From Kitasatospora sp. NBC_00240 (GTDB lineage: Bacteria > Actinomycetota > Actinomycetes > Streptomycetales > Streptomycetaceae): DNA of 64,000 nucleotides. Both the position numbers and the translations under genes were made by a program. Under the pieces are notes generated by a model, which saw nothing but the letters and a program-made list of their open reading frames with translations, did not search any database and had not been told where the DNA came from. The stretch lies in contig NZ_JAPEMU010000001.1 in assembly GCF_026342405.1 (NCBI RefSeq), positions 1,674,001 through 1,738,000 of the forward strand, in the 5' to 3' direction. Below, one piece after another: positions 1 through 8,080 of the stretch (position 1 is its first letter; every line of letters starts with the position of its first letter).

Positions 1-203
1 GGCTGCTGGTCGGCGGGGCGATCGCCTGGATCACGCTCGTCCCGATCGCCCGCGGCGTCACCGGCGCCGGCCCGTACGTCCCCGTGGGCACCGCCCTGCC
101 GTTGGCGGCCGGTGCGGTGGCCCTCAGCCTGGCCGCCACCGGGCTGCCCGCCCGGGCGCTGCTCAGGATCCGACCGATCGAGGCCGGTGCCGGGCGGCAT
201 TGA
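1..203 (+). CDS. C-terminal fragment of an FtsX-type ABC transporter permease
   Basis: The open frame enters from the left edge and stops at TGA 201-203, giving about 66 residues. It shows a hydrophobic stretch (LLVGGAIAWITLVPIARGV), a second hydrophobic stretch (LPLAAGAVALSLAATGL), and then the tail LPARALLRIRPIEA. That ending is typical of the last membrane segment and cytoplasmic tail of FtsX/MacB-type permeases, where an R-x-x-P-hydrophobic motif follows the final helix. The start and the partner ATPase lie outside the window. The family assignment rests on this short tail only. Confidence 0.6.
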   Translation, partial: LLVGGAIAWITLVPIARGVTGAGPYVPVGTALPLAAGAVALSLAATGLPARALLRIRPIEAGAGRH

Positions 204-308
204 GAGTGCGGCGCAGCTGATTTCGACCTTCCGACCGGCACGCTGACGGTCCGCCCCGCACCTGCGGGGCGGACCATCGGCGTTCCCCCGGACGGGCCGC
301 CGGGCTGC

Positions 309-1010
309 TCAGACCGGCTGGCCGATCGGCCGGATGATGACGTTGTTGACGTCGACGCCGGCCGGCTGCCCGAGCGCCCAGACGATCGAGCCGGCGATCT
401 GGTCGGCCGTCAGCAGCAACCCCTCGGGCAGTCCGCCCGTCCCGTCCCAGAACGGGGTCTCCACCCGGCCCGGCGCGATCAGGGTGACGCCCACCCCGTC
501 GGCGGTGACCATCCGCCGGGTGTTCTCGGCCAGGCCGGTGACCGCCCACTTGGTGGCCCCGTAGATGTTGCCGGGGGTGTGCACGAAGCCGGCGACGCTG
601 CCGACCAGGACGATCCGGCCTCGGCTCGCCAGGAGCGCGGGCAGCGCGGCCCGGATCAGCAGGGCCGGCCCGAGCACGTTGGTGAGCACCATCTCGCGCC
701 AGCCCGCCGGGTCGCCGTCGGCGAGGGTGTCGTGGGTGGCGACCCCGGCGTTGGCGACCACGGCGTCCAGCCGCCCGAACTCCTTCACCGTGGCCTCGAC
801 CGCCGCTTCGACGGCATCGTGGTCGGCGGCGTCCCCGGTCAGCGCCAACAGGCTTGCCGGCCGCCCCAGTTCTTCGGCGAAGCGCTCCAGCCGGCCCTGG
901 TCGCGCCCGGTGACGGTCACCCGGTGCCCGAGGTCCAGCAGCTGCCGGGCGGTCGCCGCCCCGATGCCGCTGCCACCGCCGGTGATCAGTGTGACGGGCG
1001 AGTCGTTCAT
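309..1010 (-). CDS. SDR family NAD(P)-dependent oxidoreductase
   Basis: A 233-residue classical short-chain dehydrogenase/reductase. It has the N-terminal Rossmann motif TGGGSGIG (residues about 10-17), the NAG motif (VVANAGVA), the catalytic serine in LVGSVAG and the Y-x-x-x-K pair in IYGATKWAV. These support a soluble NAD(P)H-dependent carbonyl/alcohol oxidoreductase; the substrate cannot be read from sequence. I chose the ATG at 1008-1010 because the Rossmann strand follows directly and an upstream extension has no SDR features. Two palindromes 90-130 bp upstream (1103-1118 and 1120-1139) probably form its promoter and operator; the second resembles MerR-family operators. The neighbouring alpha/beta hydrolase ends 211 bp upstream on the same strand. 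Confidence 0.9.
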   Translation of the reverse strand: MNDSPVTLITGGGSGIGAATARQLLDLGHRVTVTGRDQGRLERFAEELGRPASLLALTGDAADHDAVEAAVEATVKEFGRLDAVVANAGVATHDTLADGDPAGWREMVLTNVLGPALLIRAALPALLASRGRIVLVGSVAGFVHTPGNIYGATKWAVTGLAENTRRMVTADGVGVTLIAPGRVETPFWDGTGGLPEGLLLTADQIAGSIVWALGQPAGVDVNNVIIRPIGQPV

Positions 1011-1102
1011 CTGTACCCCCAGGGTCCCGCGGCCACGGCCGGACGGCAGTGCGCGGACAGCCGCCGGGCAGCTGCCCGCCAGCCGTCGGCGTGGCCGGTG
1101 TC

Positions 1103-1139
1103 GTGGGACGGATCCCACCACTTGGAGTGCTCTCCAAGT
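1103..1139 (-). promoter_or_regulatory. Twin palindromes: MerR-like operator/promoter of the SDR gene
   Basis: Two adjacent perfect inverted repeats are visible: GTGGGA-N4-TCCCAC at 1103-1118 and ACTTGGAG-N4-CTCCAAGT at 1120-1139. The second has the form of MerR-family operators of the CTTGGAGTGC-x-CTCCAAG type that sit between the -35 and -10 elements of oxidoreductase genes in actinobacteria. The minus-strand gene starting at 1010 lies downstream. No MerR gene is in the window, so the regulator would act in trans. Confidence 0.5.
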
Positions 1140-1221
1140 CAACGGCCGCTCCACCGGCTTCAGCCGTTCGGCCTCGGGCGACGGGCCCGGCGGGTACGAC
1201 CGGGTGTCCCACGAACCGGTC

Positions 1222-2070
1222 TCACGGCCGGTCGAGGAAGTCCGCGATCCGGCGGTTCGACGCCGGCGCCCCGACGGAGGGGATGCCGTGATGGGTGAGG
1301 CCGTCGAGCACGGCGGTCTCGACGCCGGGGAGCCGGCGCCGGGCCGCCTCCTCGACCCGCCGGCTGTCGTGCGCCCGGCTGTCCCCGGCCAGCAGGACCA
1401 GGGCCGGCACGGTCGAGGCCCGCAGCCGCTCCGCCGCCGGCCGCCGCCCCAGCACCACCCGCGCACGCGGCAGTTCGGCGCCGAGGCCGTACAACTCCAG
1501 CCATCGCCGGTCGAGTTCGGCGCCACCGGTCTCCCAGGCGAGGAAGGACCGGGCCCGCCGGGCGGTCGGCCGGAGCAGCATGGGCAGAGCCCGCAGCAGG
1601 TACCGGGGGCGGAATCCGGCGAAGCAGTTGGTGGGGTCGAGGAGGACCAGCCGGCGGACCCGCTCCGGTGCGCGCAGGGCGTACGTGAGGGCGATCCAGC
1701 CGCCGTAGGAGTGCCCGCAGAGGTCGGTGCGGCCGAGACCGAGCGCGTCGAGGACGCCGTCCAGCCAGTCGTGCAGGTCCTCGGCCGTCCGGATCGGCCG
1801 CTCGCCGGCCACGCTGCGGCCGGGCTCGCCGATCCGGTCGACGGCGTGCACCCGCCTGGTGCGGCTCAGCTCCGCCACGTTGGCGAACCACACCGTCGCG
1901 GTGGTCCCGCCGCCGTTCAGCAGCACCAGCGGCTCGCCGTCCTCGGGGCCGCAGAGCAGCACCCGGGTGGTGCCGTGGGCCGAGGGGAGGTCCAGTCGCT
2001 CGACGGGCACCGGCCACGCGTCGAGGACCGCGTCGTAGGCCGCGAGGAAGCGGGTCAGGCCGTCGGTCAT
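1222..2070 (-). CDS. Alpha/beta hydrolase
   Basis: A 282-residue alpha/beta-hydrolase-fold protein with no signal peptide. The nucleophile elbow is GHSYGG (Ser as nucleophile), preceded by an oxyanion-hole stretch LLNGGGTTATVWF. The probable acid is in LLAGDSRAHD and the catalytic His in GLTHHGIPS near the C-terminus. The substrate is unknown (ester, lactone or haloalkane-type families share this layout). It is divergent from the MarR regulator at 2173, and the 9-bp-arm palindrome at 2101-2123 sits between the two start codons. Control by that MarR protein, with autoregulation, is therefore likely. Confidence 0.88.
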   Translation of the reverse strand: MTDGLTRFLAAYDAVLDAWPVPVERLDLPSAHGTTRVLLCGPEDGEPLVLLNGGGTTATVWFANVAELSRTRRVHAVDRIGEPGRSVAGERPIRTAEDLHDWLDGVLDALGLGRTDLCGHSYGGWIALTYALRAPERVRRLVLLDPTNCFAGFRPRYLLRALPMLLRPTARRARSFLAWETGGAELDRRWLELYGLGAELPRARVVLGRRPAAERLRASTVPALVLLAGDSRAHDSRRVEEAARRRLPGVETAVLDGLTHHGIPSVGAPASNRRIADFLDRP

Positions 2071-2100
2071 GGAACGCCCCCAGATTTAGGTCACCCAGCG

Positions 2101-2123
2101 AGTATCTCGCTCAACGAGATACT
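2101..2123. promoter_or_regulatory. MarR operator in a divergent promoter
   Basis: A perfect inverted repeat AGTATCTCG-N5-CGAGATACT lies between the hydrolase start (2070, minus) and the MarR start (2173, plus). Its length, near-perfect symmetry and AT-rich content against a GC-rich background fit the operators MarR-family dimers bind. It probably represses both genes, with release by a small-molecule ligand. Confidence 0.7.
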
Positions 2124-2172
2124 ATGCACCCCGGACCCGCTGGGGGAAGCACCCGCGACGGAAGGCGAGAAC

Positions 2173-2682
2173 GTGACCGACGAGGCCGAGCCCGACCTGC
2201 GGCTGGTGCACCAGCTCCGCGCCTTGACCATCGAACTCAATCTGCTCGGAGGCGAGTTCGCGCAGCGCAACGGCCTGCACCCGACCGACCTGCGGGCCCT
2301 GATCTGCCTGCTGGACGCTGCCCGGGCGGGCACCCCCGCGACTCCCGGCCTGGTCGGGGCGCAGCTCGGCCTGAACTCGGCCGGCACCACCGCCCTGCTG
2401 GACCGGCTGGAGCGGCTCGGCCACATCCGTCGGGTACGGGACACCCGCGACCGGCGGCGGGTGCTGCTGGAGGTGGAGGACCGGGCGGTCGCACTCGGAC
2501 AGGCCTTCTTCGGCCCGCTGATCAGCGGCATCGTCGCCATCGGCCAGGACTGCACCGAGCCGGAGCTCGCGACGATCCGGCGCTTCCTGGGCTCCGTGCA
2601 GGGGGTCGTCACCGAGCAGCGCGCGGCCACGGCGGGACGACCCCCGGGCACCCCGCCACCGGCAGGCCGCCCGGATCGCTGA
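2173..2682 (+). CDS. MarR family transcriptional regulator
   Basis: A 169-residue winged-helix repressor. The HTH is visible as TPGLVGAQLGLNSAGTTALLDRLERLGHIRRV, followed by the wing RDTRDRRRVLLEV with the DxRDxR motif characteristic of MarR proteins. I use the GTG at 2173, preceded by GAAGGCGAG; longer in-frame starts exist far upstream but run across the hydrolase gene. The C-terminal 15 residues are low-complexity Pro/Gly/Arg. Divergent neighbour and palindrome at 2101-2123 suggest autoregulation and control of the hydrolase. Confidence 0.88.
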   Translation: MTDEAEPDLRLVHQLRALTIELNLLGGEFAQRNGLHPTDLRALICLLDAARAGTPATPGLVGAQLGLNSAGTTALLDRLERLGHIRRVRDTRDRRRVLLEVEDRAVALGQAFFGPLISGIVAIGQDCTEPELATIRRFLGSVQGVVTEQRAATAGRPPGTPPPAGRPDR

Positions 2683-2753
2683 GCCCGGATCGCTGAGCCC
2701 GGACCGACGCCGGCCGTCCGGCGCGGACACCGGCGCCCCGGCAGGCCACCGCC

Positions 2754-3383
2754 TCAGACGGCCGGCCGCTCCCGCTCCAGCCGTACCAGGGTGTCGATCG
2801 CCTCCGCCCGGCGCCCCTCGGCCGTCACCGCCGGACGGCGCACCTCCTCCGCCCGGACGGTGCGCAGCCCATGATCGGCCAGGTCGGCGACGATGTCCGG
2901 CGGGCTGTAGAGCACTCCGGCGTCCTGCGGCCCGCCGACCCCCTCGGTCAGGTTGGCGGTGGCGTGGCCGACCACCAGCAGCGTGCCGCCGGGCGCCAGG
3001 GCCCGGGCCGCATGCGCCAGCACCACCCGTCGCTGATCGGCCGGCAGGTGCAGGTACACCACCAGCACCAGCTGGTGGGCGCCCGGCTCGGGTTCGTGGT
3101 GGAGCGCGTCGGCGTGGACCCACTCCAGCCGCCCGGCCACCTCGGCCGGCCCGGCGGCAGCCAGCCGGCGGCCGCGCTCCACGGCGACCTCCGAGAAGTC
3201 GACGGCCGTCACCCGCCACCCCCGCCCGGCGAGCCAGATGCTGTTGCGTCCCTCCCCCGCCGCGAGGTCCAGCGCCCGCCCGGCGGGCAGGTCGGAGGCC
3301 TCGCGGACCACCCACCGGTTGGGCTCGGTGCCCCAGACGAGTTCGGTGGCGCCGTACCGCGCGTCCCAGTCGTGGCTGTCCAT
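2754..3383 (-). CDS. Class I SAM-dependent methyltransferase
   Basis: A 209-residue protein starting MDSHDWDARYGATELVWGTEPN, an N-terminus typical of the tellurite-resistance/thiopurine-type methyltransferase families. SAM-binding motif I is ALDLAAGEGRNSIWLA, with the motif II acidic region in VTAVDFSEVAVERG and post-I motifs in VHADALH. The ATG at 3381-3383 follows a strong ribosome site (AGCGAGGAGGA). The acceptor substrate is not evident; tellurite or thiol S-methylation is suggested only by family resemblance. It appears monocistronic. Confidence 0.88.
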   Translation of the reverse strand: MDSHDWDARYGATELVWGTEPNRWVVREASDLPAGRALDLAAGEGRNSIWLAGRGWRVTAVDFSEVAVERGRRLAAAGPAEVAGRLEWVHADALHHEPEPGAHQLVLVVYLHLPADQRRVVLAHAARALAPGGTLLVVGHATANLTEGVGGPQDAGVLYSPPDIVADLADHGLRTVRAEEVRRPAVTAEGRRAEAIDTLVRLERERPAV

Positions 3384-3529
3384 CGGGGTCCTCCTCGCTG
3401 CGCCCGGCGGGCCGCTGCCCGGACCGGCGCCGGCCGGCCCTTCCGGCAGCGTAGTGCGCGGGCGGCCCCGGGCGGGTGAGCAGGGCGGGACGGCGGGCGG
3501 GTGAGCAGGGCGGGACGGCGGCCCGGCGG

Positions 3530-4591
3530 TCACCGCTGCGGCGCCGGCCCGGTGCTGCCGCGGACCACCAGGGAGACGCCCAGCGGCGGGCGGTCCGCCG
3601 GCGTGTCCTCGACGACCAGTTGGACGGCCCGCTCGCCGGCCTCCTCCAGCGGCAGCCGGACGGTGGTCAGGGCCGGCCGCAGGTCCACGGCGAAGGGGAC
3701 GTCGTCGAACCCGACCACCGAGATGTCACCCGGGACGGCCCGGCCCAGATCGTCCTGCACCGCGGCCAGCACGCCGGCCGCCATCACGTCGTTCAGGGCC
3801 AGCACGGCGGTGAGGCCCGGTTCGCGGGCGAGCAGCCCCAGCGCCGCCTCGCGGCCGCCGGCCCGGGTGAAGTCGGCGAACACCACGTGACTGTCGGGCA
3901 GTTCACCGCCCAGCTGGGCCAGTGCCCGGCGGGCGCCGGCCAGCCGCTGCTGCACGGTGATCAGCTCCTCGGGGCCTGCCACCACGCCGATCCGCCGGTG
4001 GCCGAGCCGCCAGAGTTCGGTCGCCGCCCGGGCGGCTCCCTCGGCGTGGTCCAGCGGGACGGCCGGCCCGGCGCCGCGCTCGCCGATGCAGGCCACCCGG
4101 CCGCCGTCCTCGCGGAAGCCGTCCAGTTCGGCCGCCAGCCGGTCGGTGAGCGAGCGGTCGTCCGTACCGCTGCCGGCCAGCAGCAGGGCGCGGGCGCGCT
4201 GGGCGCGCAGGCTGCGGACGTACTCGATCTCCAGCTCCGGGTCGCGGAAGGTCGCGGCGATCATGATCATCAGGCGTTGGCGGCGGGCGGCCCGCATCGC
4301 GCCCGCCGCGATGGCGGCGAAGTACGGGTCGGCGACGTCGTGCACGATCAGCCCGACCACCGAGGTCGCCGAGCGAGCCAGCGCCTGGGCGGGCGCGTTG
4401 GAGACGTAGCCCAGCTCCCGCGCGGCGCTCTCCACCCGCCGGCGCAACTCCTCGCCGACCGTGCGCGAGCCGCCGCCGTGCAGCACCCGGGAGGCGGTGG
4501 CAATGGACACCCCGGCGTGCTCCGCGACGCGCTGCAGGGTGACGGCGCCGGTGGACCGGCCGGCGCGAGTGGTTGACCTGGGGTTCGCCAT
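3530..4591 (-). CDS. LacI family transcriptional repressor
   Basis: A 353-residue LacI/GalR protein. The N-terminal HTH is VTLQRVAEHAGVSIATASRVLHG with hinge region ELGYVSNAPAQALARSATSVVGLI; the periplasmic-binding-protein-like sugar sensor follows and ends in the usual VVGFDDVPFAVDLRPALTTVRLP block. It is divergent from the sugar-catabolic operon starting at 4723. The palindrome GGTAAGCGCTTACC (4610-4623), a canonical LacI-family operator, lies 19 bp upstream of its ATG. The same palindrome recurs before the GH35 gene at 15790, so this protein probably senses a sugar released by that pathway and represses both units and itself. Confidence 0.92.
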   Translation of the reverse strand: MANPRSTTRAGRSTGAVTLQRVAEHAGVSIATASRVLHGGGSRTVGEELRRRVESAARELGYVSNAPAQALARSATSVVGLIVHDVADPYFAAIAAGAMRAARRQRLMIMIAATFRDPELEIEYVRSLRAQRARALLLAGSGTDDRSLTDRLAAELDGFREDGGRVACIGERGAGPAVPLDHAEGAARAATELWRLGHRRIGVVAGPEELITVQQRLAGARRALAQLGGELPDSHVVFADFTRAGGREAALGLLAREPGLTAVLALNDVMAAGVLAAVQDDLGRAVPGDISVVGFDDVPFAVDLRPALTTVRLPLEEAGERAVQLVVEDTPADRPPLGVSLVVRGSTGPAPQR

Positions 4592-4609
4592 GCTCGTAAC
4601 GTACCTCTT

Positions 4610-4623
4610 GGTAAGCGCTTACC
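4610..4623. promoter_or_regulatory. LacI operator, copy 1
   Basis: Perfect 14-bp palindrome GGTAAGCGCTTACC with the central CG of LacI-family sites. It lies in the 131-bp divergent region between lacI (start 4591) and the Gfo/Idh/MocA operon (start 4723). An identical site is at 15722-15735. Confidence 0.85.
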
Positions 4624-4722
4624 GGCCGCACCGTTCCGCACGCCCCAGCGCCCCCGCCCCGCCCACCTCCGCCGGCGCCGTCCGCATCCGCCCCCGCCGG
4701 CCACCGCACGAAGGAGCCCGCC

Positions 4723-5874
4723 ATGGCCATCCGGCCGATCGGCATCATCATGAACGGCGTCACCGGACGCATGGGCTACCGCCAGCACCTGGTCCGGTCG
4801 ATCCTCGCGATCCGCGAGCAGGGCGGGCTCGTACTGCCGGACGGCACGGTCGTCCACCCCGAGCCCGTGCTGGTCGGCCGCAACGAGGACCGGCTGCGGG
4901 CCATCGCCGAACGGCACGGCATCGAGCAGTGGACCACCGACCTCGACAAGGCGCTCGCCGACCCGGCCAACGAGATCTACTTCGACGCCCAGCTGACCCA
5001 GGTCCGGGAACAGTCGATCCGGGCCGCGATCGCCGCCGGCAAGCACATCTACACCGAGAAGCCCACCGCCGAATCGCTCGACGCGGCCCTGGAGTTGTCG
5101 CGGCTGGCGCGGGCCGCCGGGGTCCGCGACGGCGTGGTGCAGGACAAGCTCTTCCTGCCCGGCCTGCGGAAACTGAAGCGGCTGGTGGAAAGCGGCTTCT
5201 TCGGCCGGATCCTCTCCGTCCGGGGCGAGTTCGGCTACTGGGTCTTCGAAGGCGACTGGCAGAGCGCCCAGCGCCCGTCCTGGAACTACCGGGCCGAGGA
5301 CGGCGGCGGCATGGTGCTGGACATGTTCCCGCACTGGCAGTACGTCCTGGAGCAGACCTTCGCCCCGATCACCTCGGTGTACGCGCACACCGCCACCCAC
5401 ATCCCGGAGCGCCGGGACGAGGCGGGCCGCCCCTACCCGGCCACCGCCGACGACGCCGCCTACGGCATCTTCGAGCTGGAGGGCGGCATCGTGGCCCAGA
5501 TCAACTCCTCCTGGGCGGTGCGGGTCGACCGGGACGAGCTGGTCGAGTTCCAGGTCGACGGCACCGAGGGCAGCGCCGTCGCCGGACTGCGCAACTGCCG
5601 CTTCCAGCACCGGGCCGGCACCCCCAAGCCGGTCTGGAACCCGGACCTGCCGGTCACCGAGCCGTTCCGCGAGCAGTGGCAGCAGGTGCCCGACAACGCC
5701 GAGTTCGACAACGGCTTCAAGGCCCAGTGGGAGCAGTTCCTGGCCCATGTGGTCGCGGACGCGCCGTTCCCCTACGACCTGCTGGCCGGTGCCAAGGGCG
5801 TCCAACTCGCCGAGCTGGCGCAGGAGTCGGCCCGAACCGGCCAGCGGCTGCCGATTCCGCCGCTGGCCCGCTGA
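4723..5874 (+). CDS. Gfo/Idh/MocA family sugar oxidoreductase
   Basis: A 383-residue NAD(P)-dependent dehydrogenase, first gene of a four-gene operon. The dinucleotide-binding region begins IGIIMNGVTGRMGYRQH and the family's conserved E-K-P triad is at residues 112-114 (YTEKPTAE). The C-terminal half is the Gfo_Idh_MocA beta-sheet domain (DGGGMVLDMFPHWQYVL). Such enzymes oxidise a sugar or inositol hydroxyl, often at C3 or C1, to a keto sugar or lactone. The ATG at 4723 follows AAGGAG. The operator at 4610-4623 is 100 bp upstream. The substrate is not known; the partner genes suggest catabolism rather than biosynthesis. Confidence 0.9.
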   Translation: MAIRPIGIIMNGVTGRMGYRQHLVRSILAIREQGGLVLPDGTVVHPEPVLVGRNEDRLRAIAERHGIEQWTTDLDKALADPANEIYFDAQLTQVREQSIRAAIAAGKHIYTEKPTAESLDAALELSRLARAAGVRDGVVQDKLFLPGLRKLKRLVESGFFGRILSVRGEFGYWVFEGDWQSAQRPSWNYRAEDGGGMVLDMFPHWQYVLEQTFAPITSVYAHTATHIPERRDEAGRPYPATADDAAYGIFELEGGIVAQINSSWAVRVDRDELVEFQVDGTEGSAVAGLRNCRFQHRAGTPKPVWNPDLPVTEPFREQWQQVPDNAEFDNGFKAQWEQFLAHVVADAPFPYDLLAGAKGVQLAELAQESARTGQRLPIPPLAR

Positions 5875-5927
5875 GCCACTCCCGGCCGAAGTCCCCGACC
5901 TCCCGCCCGCCAGATTCGAGGCCAGTC

Positions 5928-7091
5928 ATGTCCGACGAGATCCTGCTCCCCCGGCCCTCCGGGGAGCTCCTGCGCTACCGGGTCCCCGAGCCGCCGTCCT
6001 GGCCCGCGCCGGGCGGCCCGGCCCGCAGCCGCACCGTGTTCGCGGCCGCCCACGTGGTCGCCGACCCCGCCCGGGAGCACCGGCCGGGCGCGCCCGCCGC
6101 GCTCGACTGGGAGGCCACCCTGGCCTTCCGCGAGCACCTGTGGTCGCTCGGACTGGGCGTCGCCGACGCGATGGACACCGCACAGCGCGGCATGGGCCTG
6201 GACTGGGCCACCACCCGCGAGCTGATCACCCGCTCCGGCGCCGCCGCCCGGGCCTGCGGCGGGCGGCTGGCCTGCGGCGCGGGGACGGACCAACTGACCG
6301 TCACGGCACCCGGCTTGAAGGAGATCACCGAGGCCTTCCAGGAGCAGGTGGAGGTGGTCGAGGCAGCCGGGGCCCAGGTGATCCTGATGGCCAGCCGGGC
6401 ACTGGCCGCCACCGCGACCGGCCCGGAGGACTACGCCGAGGTCTACGGCCGACTGCTGGCCGGGACGGACCGGCCGGCCGTCCTGCACTGGCTCGGCACA
6501 CCCTTCGACCCGGCCCTGGAGGGCTACTGGGGATCGGCCGACCTGGACGAGGCGGCCGCCCACGTGCTGGAGATCATCCGCGACAACGCGGCCAAGGTGG
6601 ACGGCATCAAGGTCTCCCTGCTGGACGCCGACCGGGAGATCGCGCTGCGCCGCGCGCTGCCCGAGGGCATCAAGATGTACACCGGCGACGACTTCCACTA
6701 CCCGGAGCTGATCCTCGGCGACGACCGCGGCTTCAGCCACGCCCTGCTGGGGGTCTTCGACCCGCTCGCCGGCCACGCCGCGGCCGCCCTGGACGCCCTG
6801 GACCGGGGCAACACCGCCGCGTACCGGGCGATCCTCGACCCCACCGTGCCGCTGGCCCGGCACATCTTCGGCGCGCCGACCCGCCACTACAAGACCGGCG
6901 TGGTCCTGCTGGCCCATCTCGCCGGCCACCAGGACCACTTCACCATGGTCGGCGGCGAGCAGGACAGCCGCGACGTCGTCCACCTCGCCGAGGTGTTCCG
7001 CCTGGCCGGGGAGGCCGGGGCGCTGCCCGACCCGGACCTCGCGACCGCGCGGATGCGGGCCTTCCTCGCCTCGAAGGGAGTGGCCGCATGA
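5928..7091 (+). CDS. DUF993 family, dihydrodipicolinate-synthase-like protein
   Basis: A 387-residue protein matching the DUF993 family, whose members have a TIM-barrel fold related to DapA-type aldolases. Recognisable blocks are TAQRGMGLDWATTRELI, GAGTDQL, VILMASRALAA and GIKVSLLDADREI; the conserved lysine in KVSLL is a candidate Schiff-base residue by analogy with DapA (inference). The ATG at 5928 follows GAGG at about 6 nt; longer in-frame starts overlap the upstream gene. Its stop overlaps the next start in ATGA (7088-7091), so the two proteins are probably made in fixed ratio. A plausible role is carbon-carbon cleavage of the keto-sugar made by the upstream dehydrogenase. Confidence 0.85.
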   Translation: MSDEILLPRPSGELLRYRVPEPPSWPAPGGPARSRTVFAAAHVVADPAREHRPGAPAALDWEATLAFREHLWSLGLGVADAMDTAQRGMGLDWATTRELITRSGAAARACGGRLACGAGTDQLTVTAPGLKEITEAFQEQVEVVEAAGAQVILMASRALAATATGPEDYAEVYGRLLAGTDRPAVLHWLGTPFDPALEGYWGSADLDEAAAHVLEIIRDNAAKVDGIKVSLLDADREIALRRALPEGIKMYTGDDFHYPELILGDDRGFSHALLGVFDPLAGHAAAALDALDRGNTAAYRAILDPTVPLARHIFGAPTRHYKTGVVLLAHLAGHQDHFTMVGGEQDSRDVVHLAEVFRLAGEAGALPDPDLATARMRAFLASKGVAA

Positions 7092-7975
7092 CCGCCGGCA
7101 CCCTTCCCCGCCCGGCCGGCGGCCCGAACGCCGCCCCCGGGCTCGAACGGCTCTCGCTCAACACCGCCACCACCAAGCGCTGGACCCTCCCCGAGGCCGT
7201 CGACGGCTGCGTACGGGCCGGCATCCCCGGCATCGGACTGTGGCGCGACCGGGTCGCCGAGACGGGCGCCGCGAAGGCCGCCCGACTGGTCCGCGACGCC
7301 GGGCTGACCGTCACCAGCCTCTGCCGCGGCGGCTTCCTCACCGCGCCGGACGCCGCCGGGCGGGCCGCCGCCCTGGACGACAACCGCCGCGCCGTCGAGG
7401 AGGCGGCGACGCTCGGCACCGGCGTGCTGGTCCTGGTCTGCGGCGGACTGCCCGAAGGCAGCCGCGACCTGCCCGGCGCGCGCCGCGCGGTCGCCGACGC
7501 GCTCGCCGAACTCGCTCCGTACGCCGGGGAGCACGGCGTCCGGCTGGCGATCGAACCACTGCACCCGATGTTCTGCGCCGACCGGGCCGTGGTCTCCACC
7601 CTCGGGCAGGCCCTGGACCTCGCCGAGGCGGTCGGGGCCCGGACGGGCGAGAACGGGGTGGGCGTGGTCGTCGACACCTACCACGTCTGGTGGGACCCTC
7701 AGGTGGAGGAGCAGATCGCCCGCGCGGCCGACCGGATCCTGGCCTTCCAGGTCTGCGACTGGACGCTGCCGCTGCCCGCCGACGCGCTGCTCGGCCGCGG
7801 CCACGTCGGCGACGGTCTGATCGACATCCCGCGGCTGGCGGCCGCCGTGACCGCCGCCGGATACACCGGGTTCACCGAGGTGGAGATCTTCAACCAGGAG
7901 GTCTGGGACACCCCGGGCGACCTGACCCTGCGTACCCTCGTCGAACGCCACCGCACCCACCTCGCCCGGATCTGA
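7088..7975 (+). CDS. Sugar phosphate isomerase/epimerase (xylose-isomerase-like TIM barrel)
   Basis: A 295-residue protein of the AP-endonuclease-2/xylose-isomerase-like fold. The metal-binding acidic and histidine residues characteristic of the fold are visible in AIEPLHPMF, VVVDTYHVWWDP, FQVCDW, GRGHVGDGLIDIP and TEVEIF. Members include isomerases, epimerases, 3-keto-glycoside lyases and dehydratases, so the exact reaction is open. It overlaps the DUF993 gene by ATGA. In this operon it likely rearranges or eliminates the keto-sugar produced by the first gene before the DUF993 protein acts. Confidence 0.87.
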   Translation: MTAGTLPRPAGGPNAAPGLERLSLNTATTKRWTLPEAVDGCVRAGIPGIGLWRDRVAETGAAKAARLVRDAGLTVTSLCRGGFLTAPDAAGRAAALDDNRRAVEEAATLGTGVLVLVCGGLPEGSRDLPGARRAVADALAELAPYAGEHGVRLAIEPLHPMFCADRAVVSTLGQALDLAEAVGARTGENGVGVVVDTYHVWWDPQVEEQIARAADRILAFQVCDWTLPLPADALLGRGHVGDGLIDIPRLAAAVTAAGYTGFTEVEIFNQEVWDTPGDLTLRTLVERHRTHLARI

Positions 7976-8080
7976 CACCCGCACCGGGCGCCCCGGCACA
8001 CCGGCCCGGCCCCACCGCCCACGCGGGACGGGGGCCGGGCCCGCCGCCGGAGCGCCTTCGTCCCGTCCCCGGAGGACTTC

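Noticed and set aside
2124-2696. A 190-codon frame starting at ATG 2124 over the marR gene
   Set aside because: Different frame from the MarR HTH, begins at the edge of the operator and is Arg/Pro/Ala-rich.
3476-3520. Direct repeat GGGTGAGCAGGGCGGGACGG near the methyltransferase start
   Set aside because: It is a short two-copy duplication in the intergenic region, with no sign of an attachment site or mobile element.
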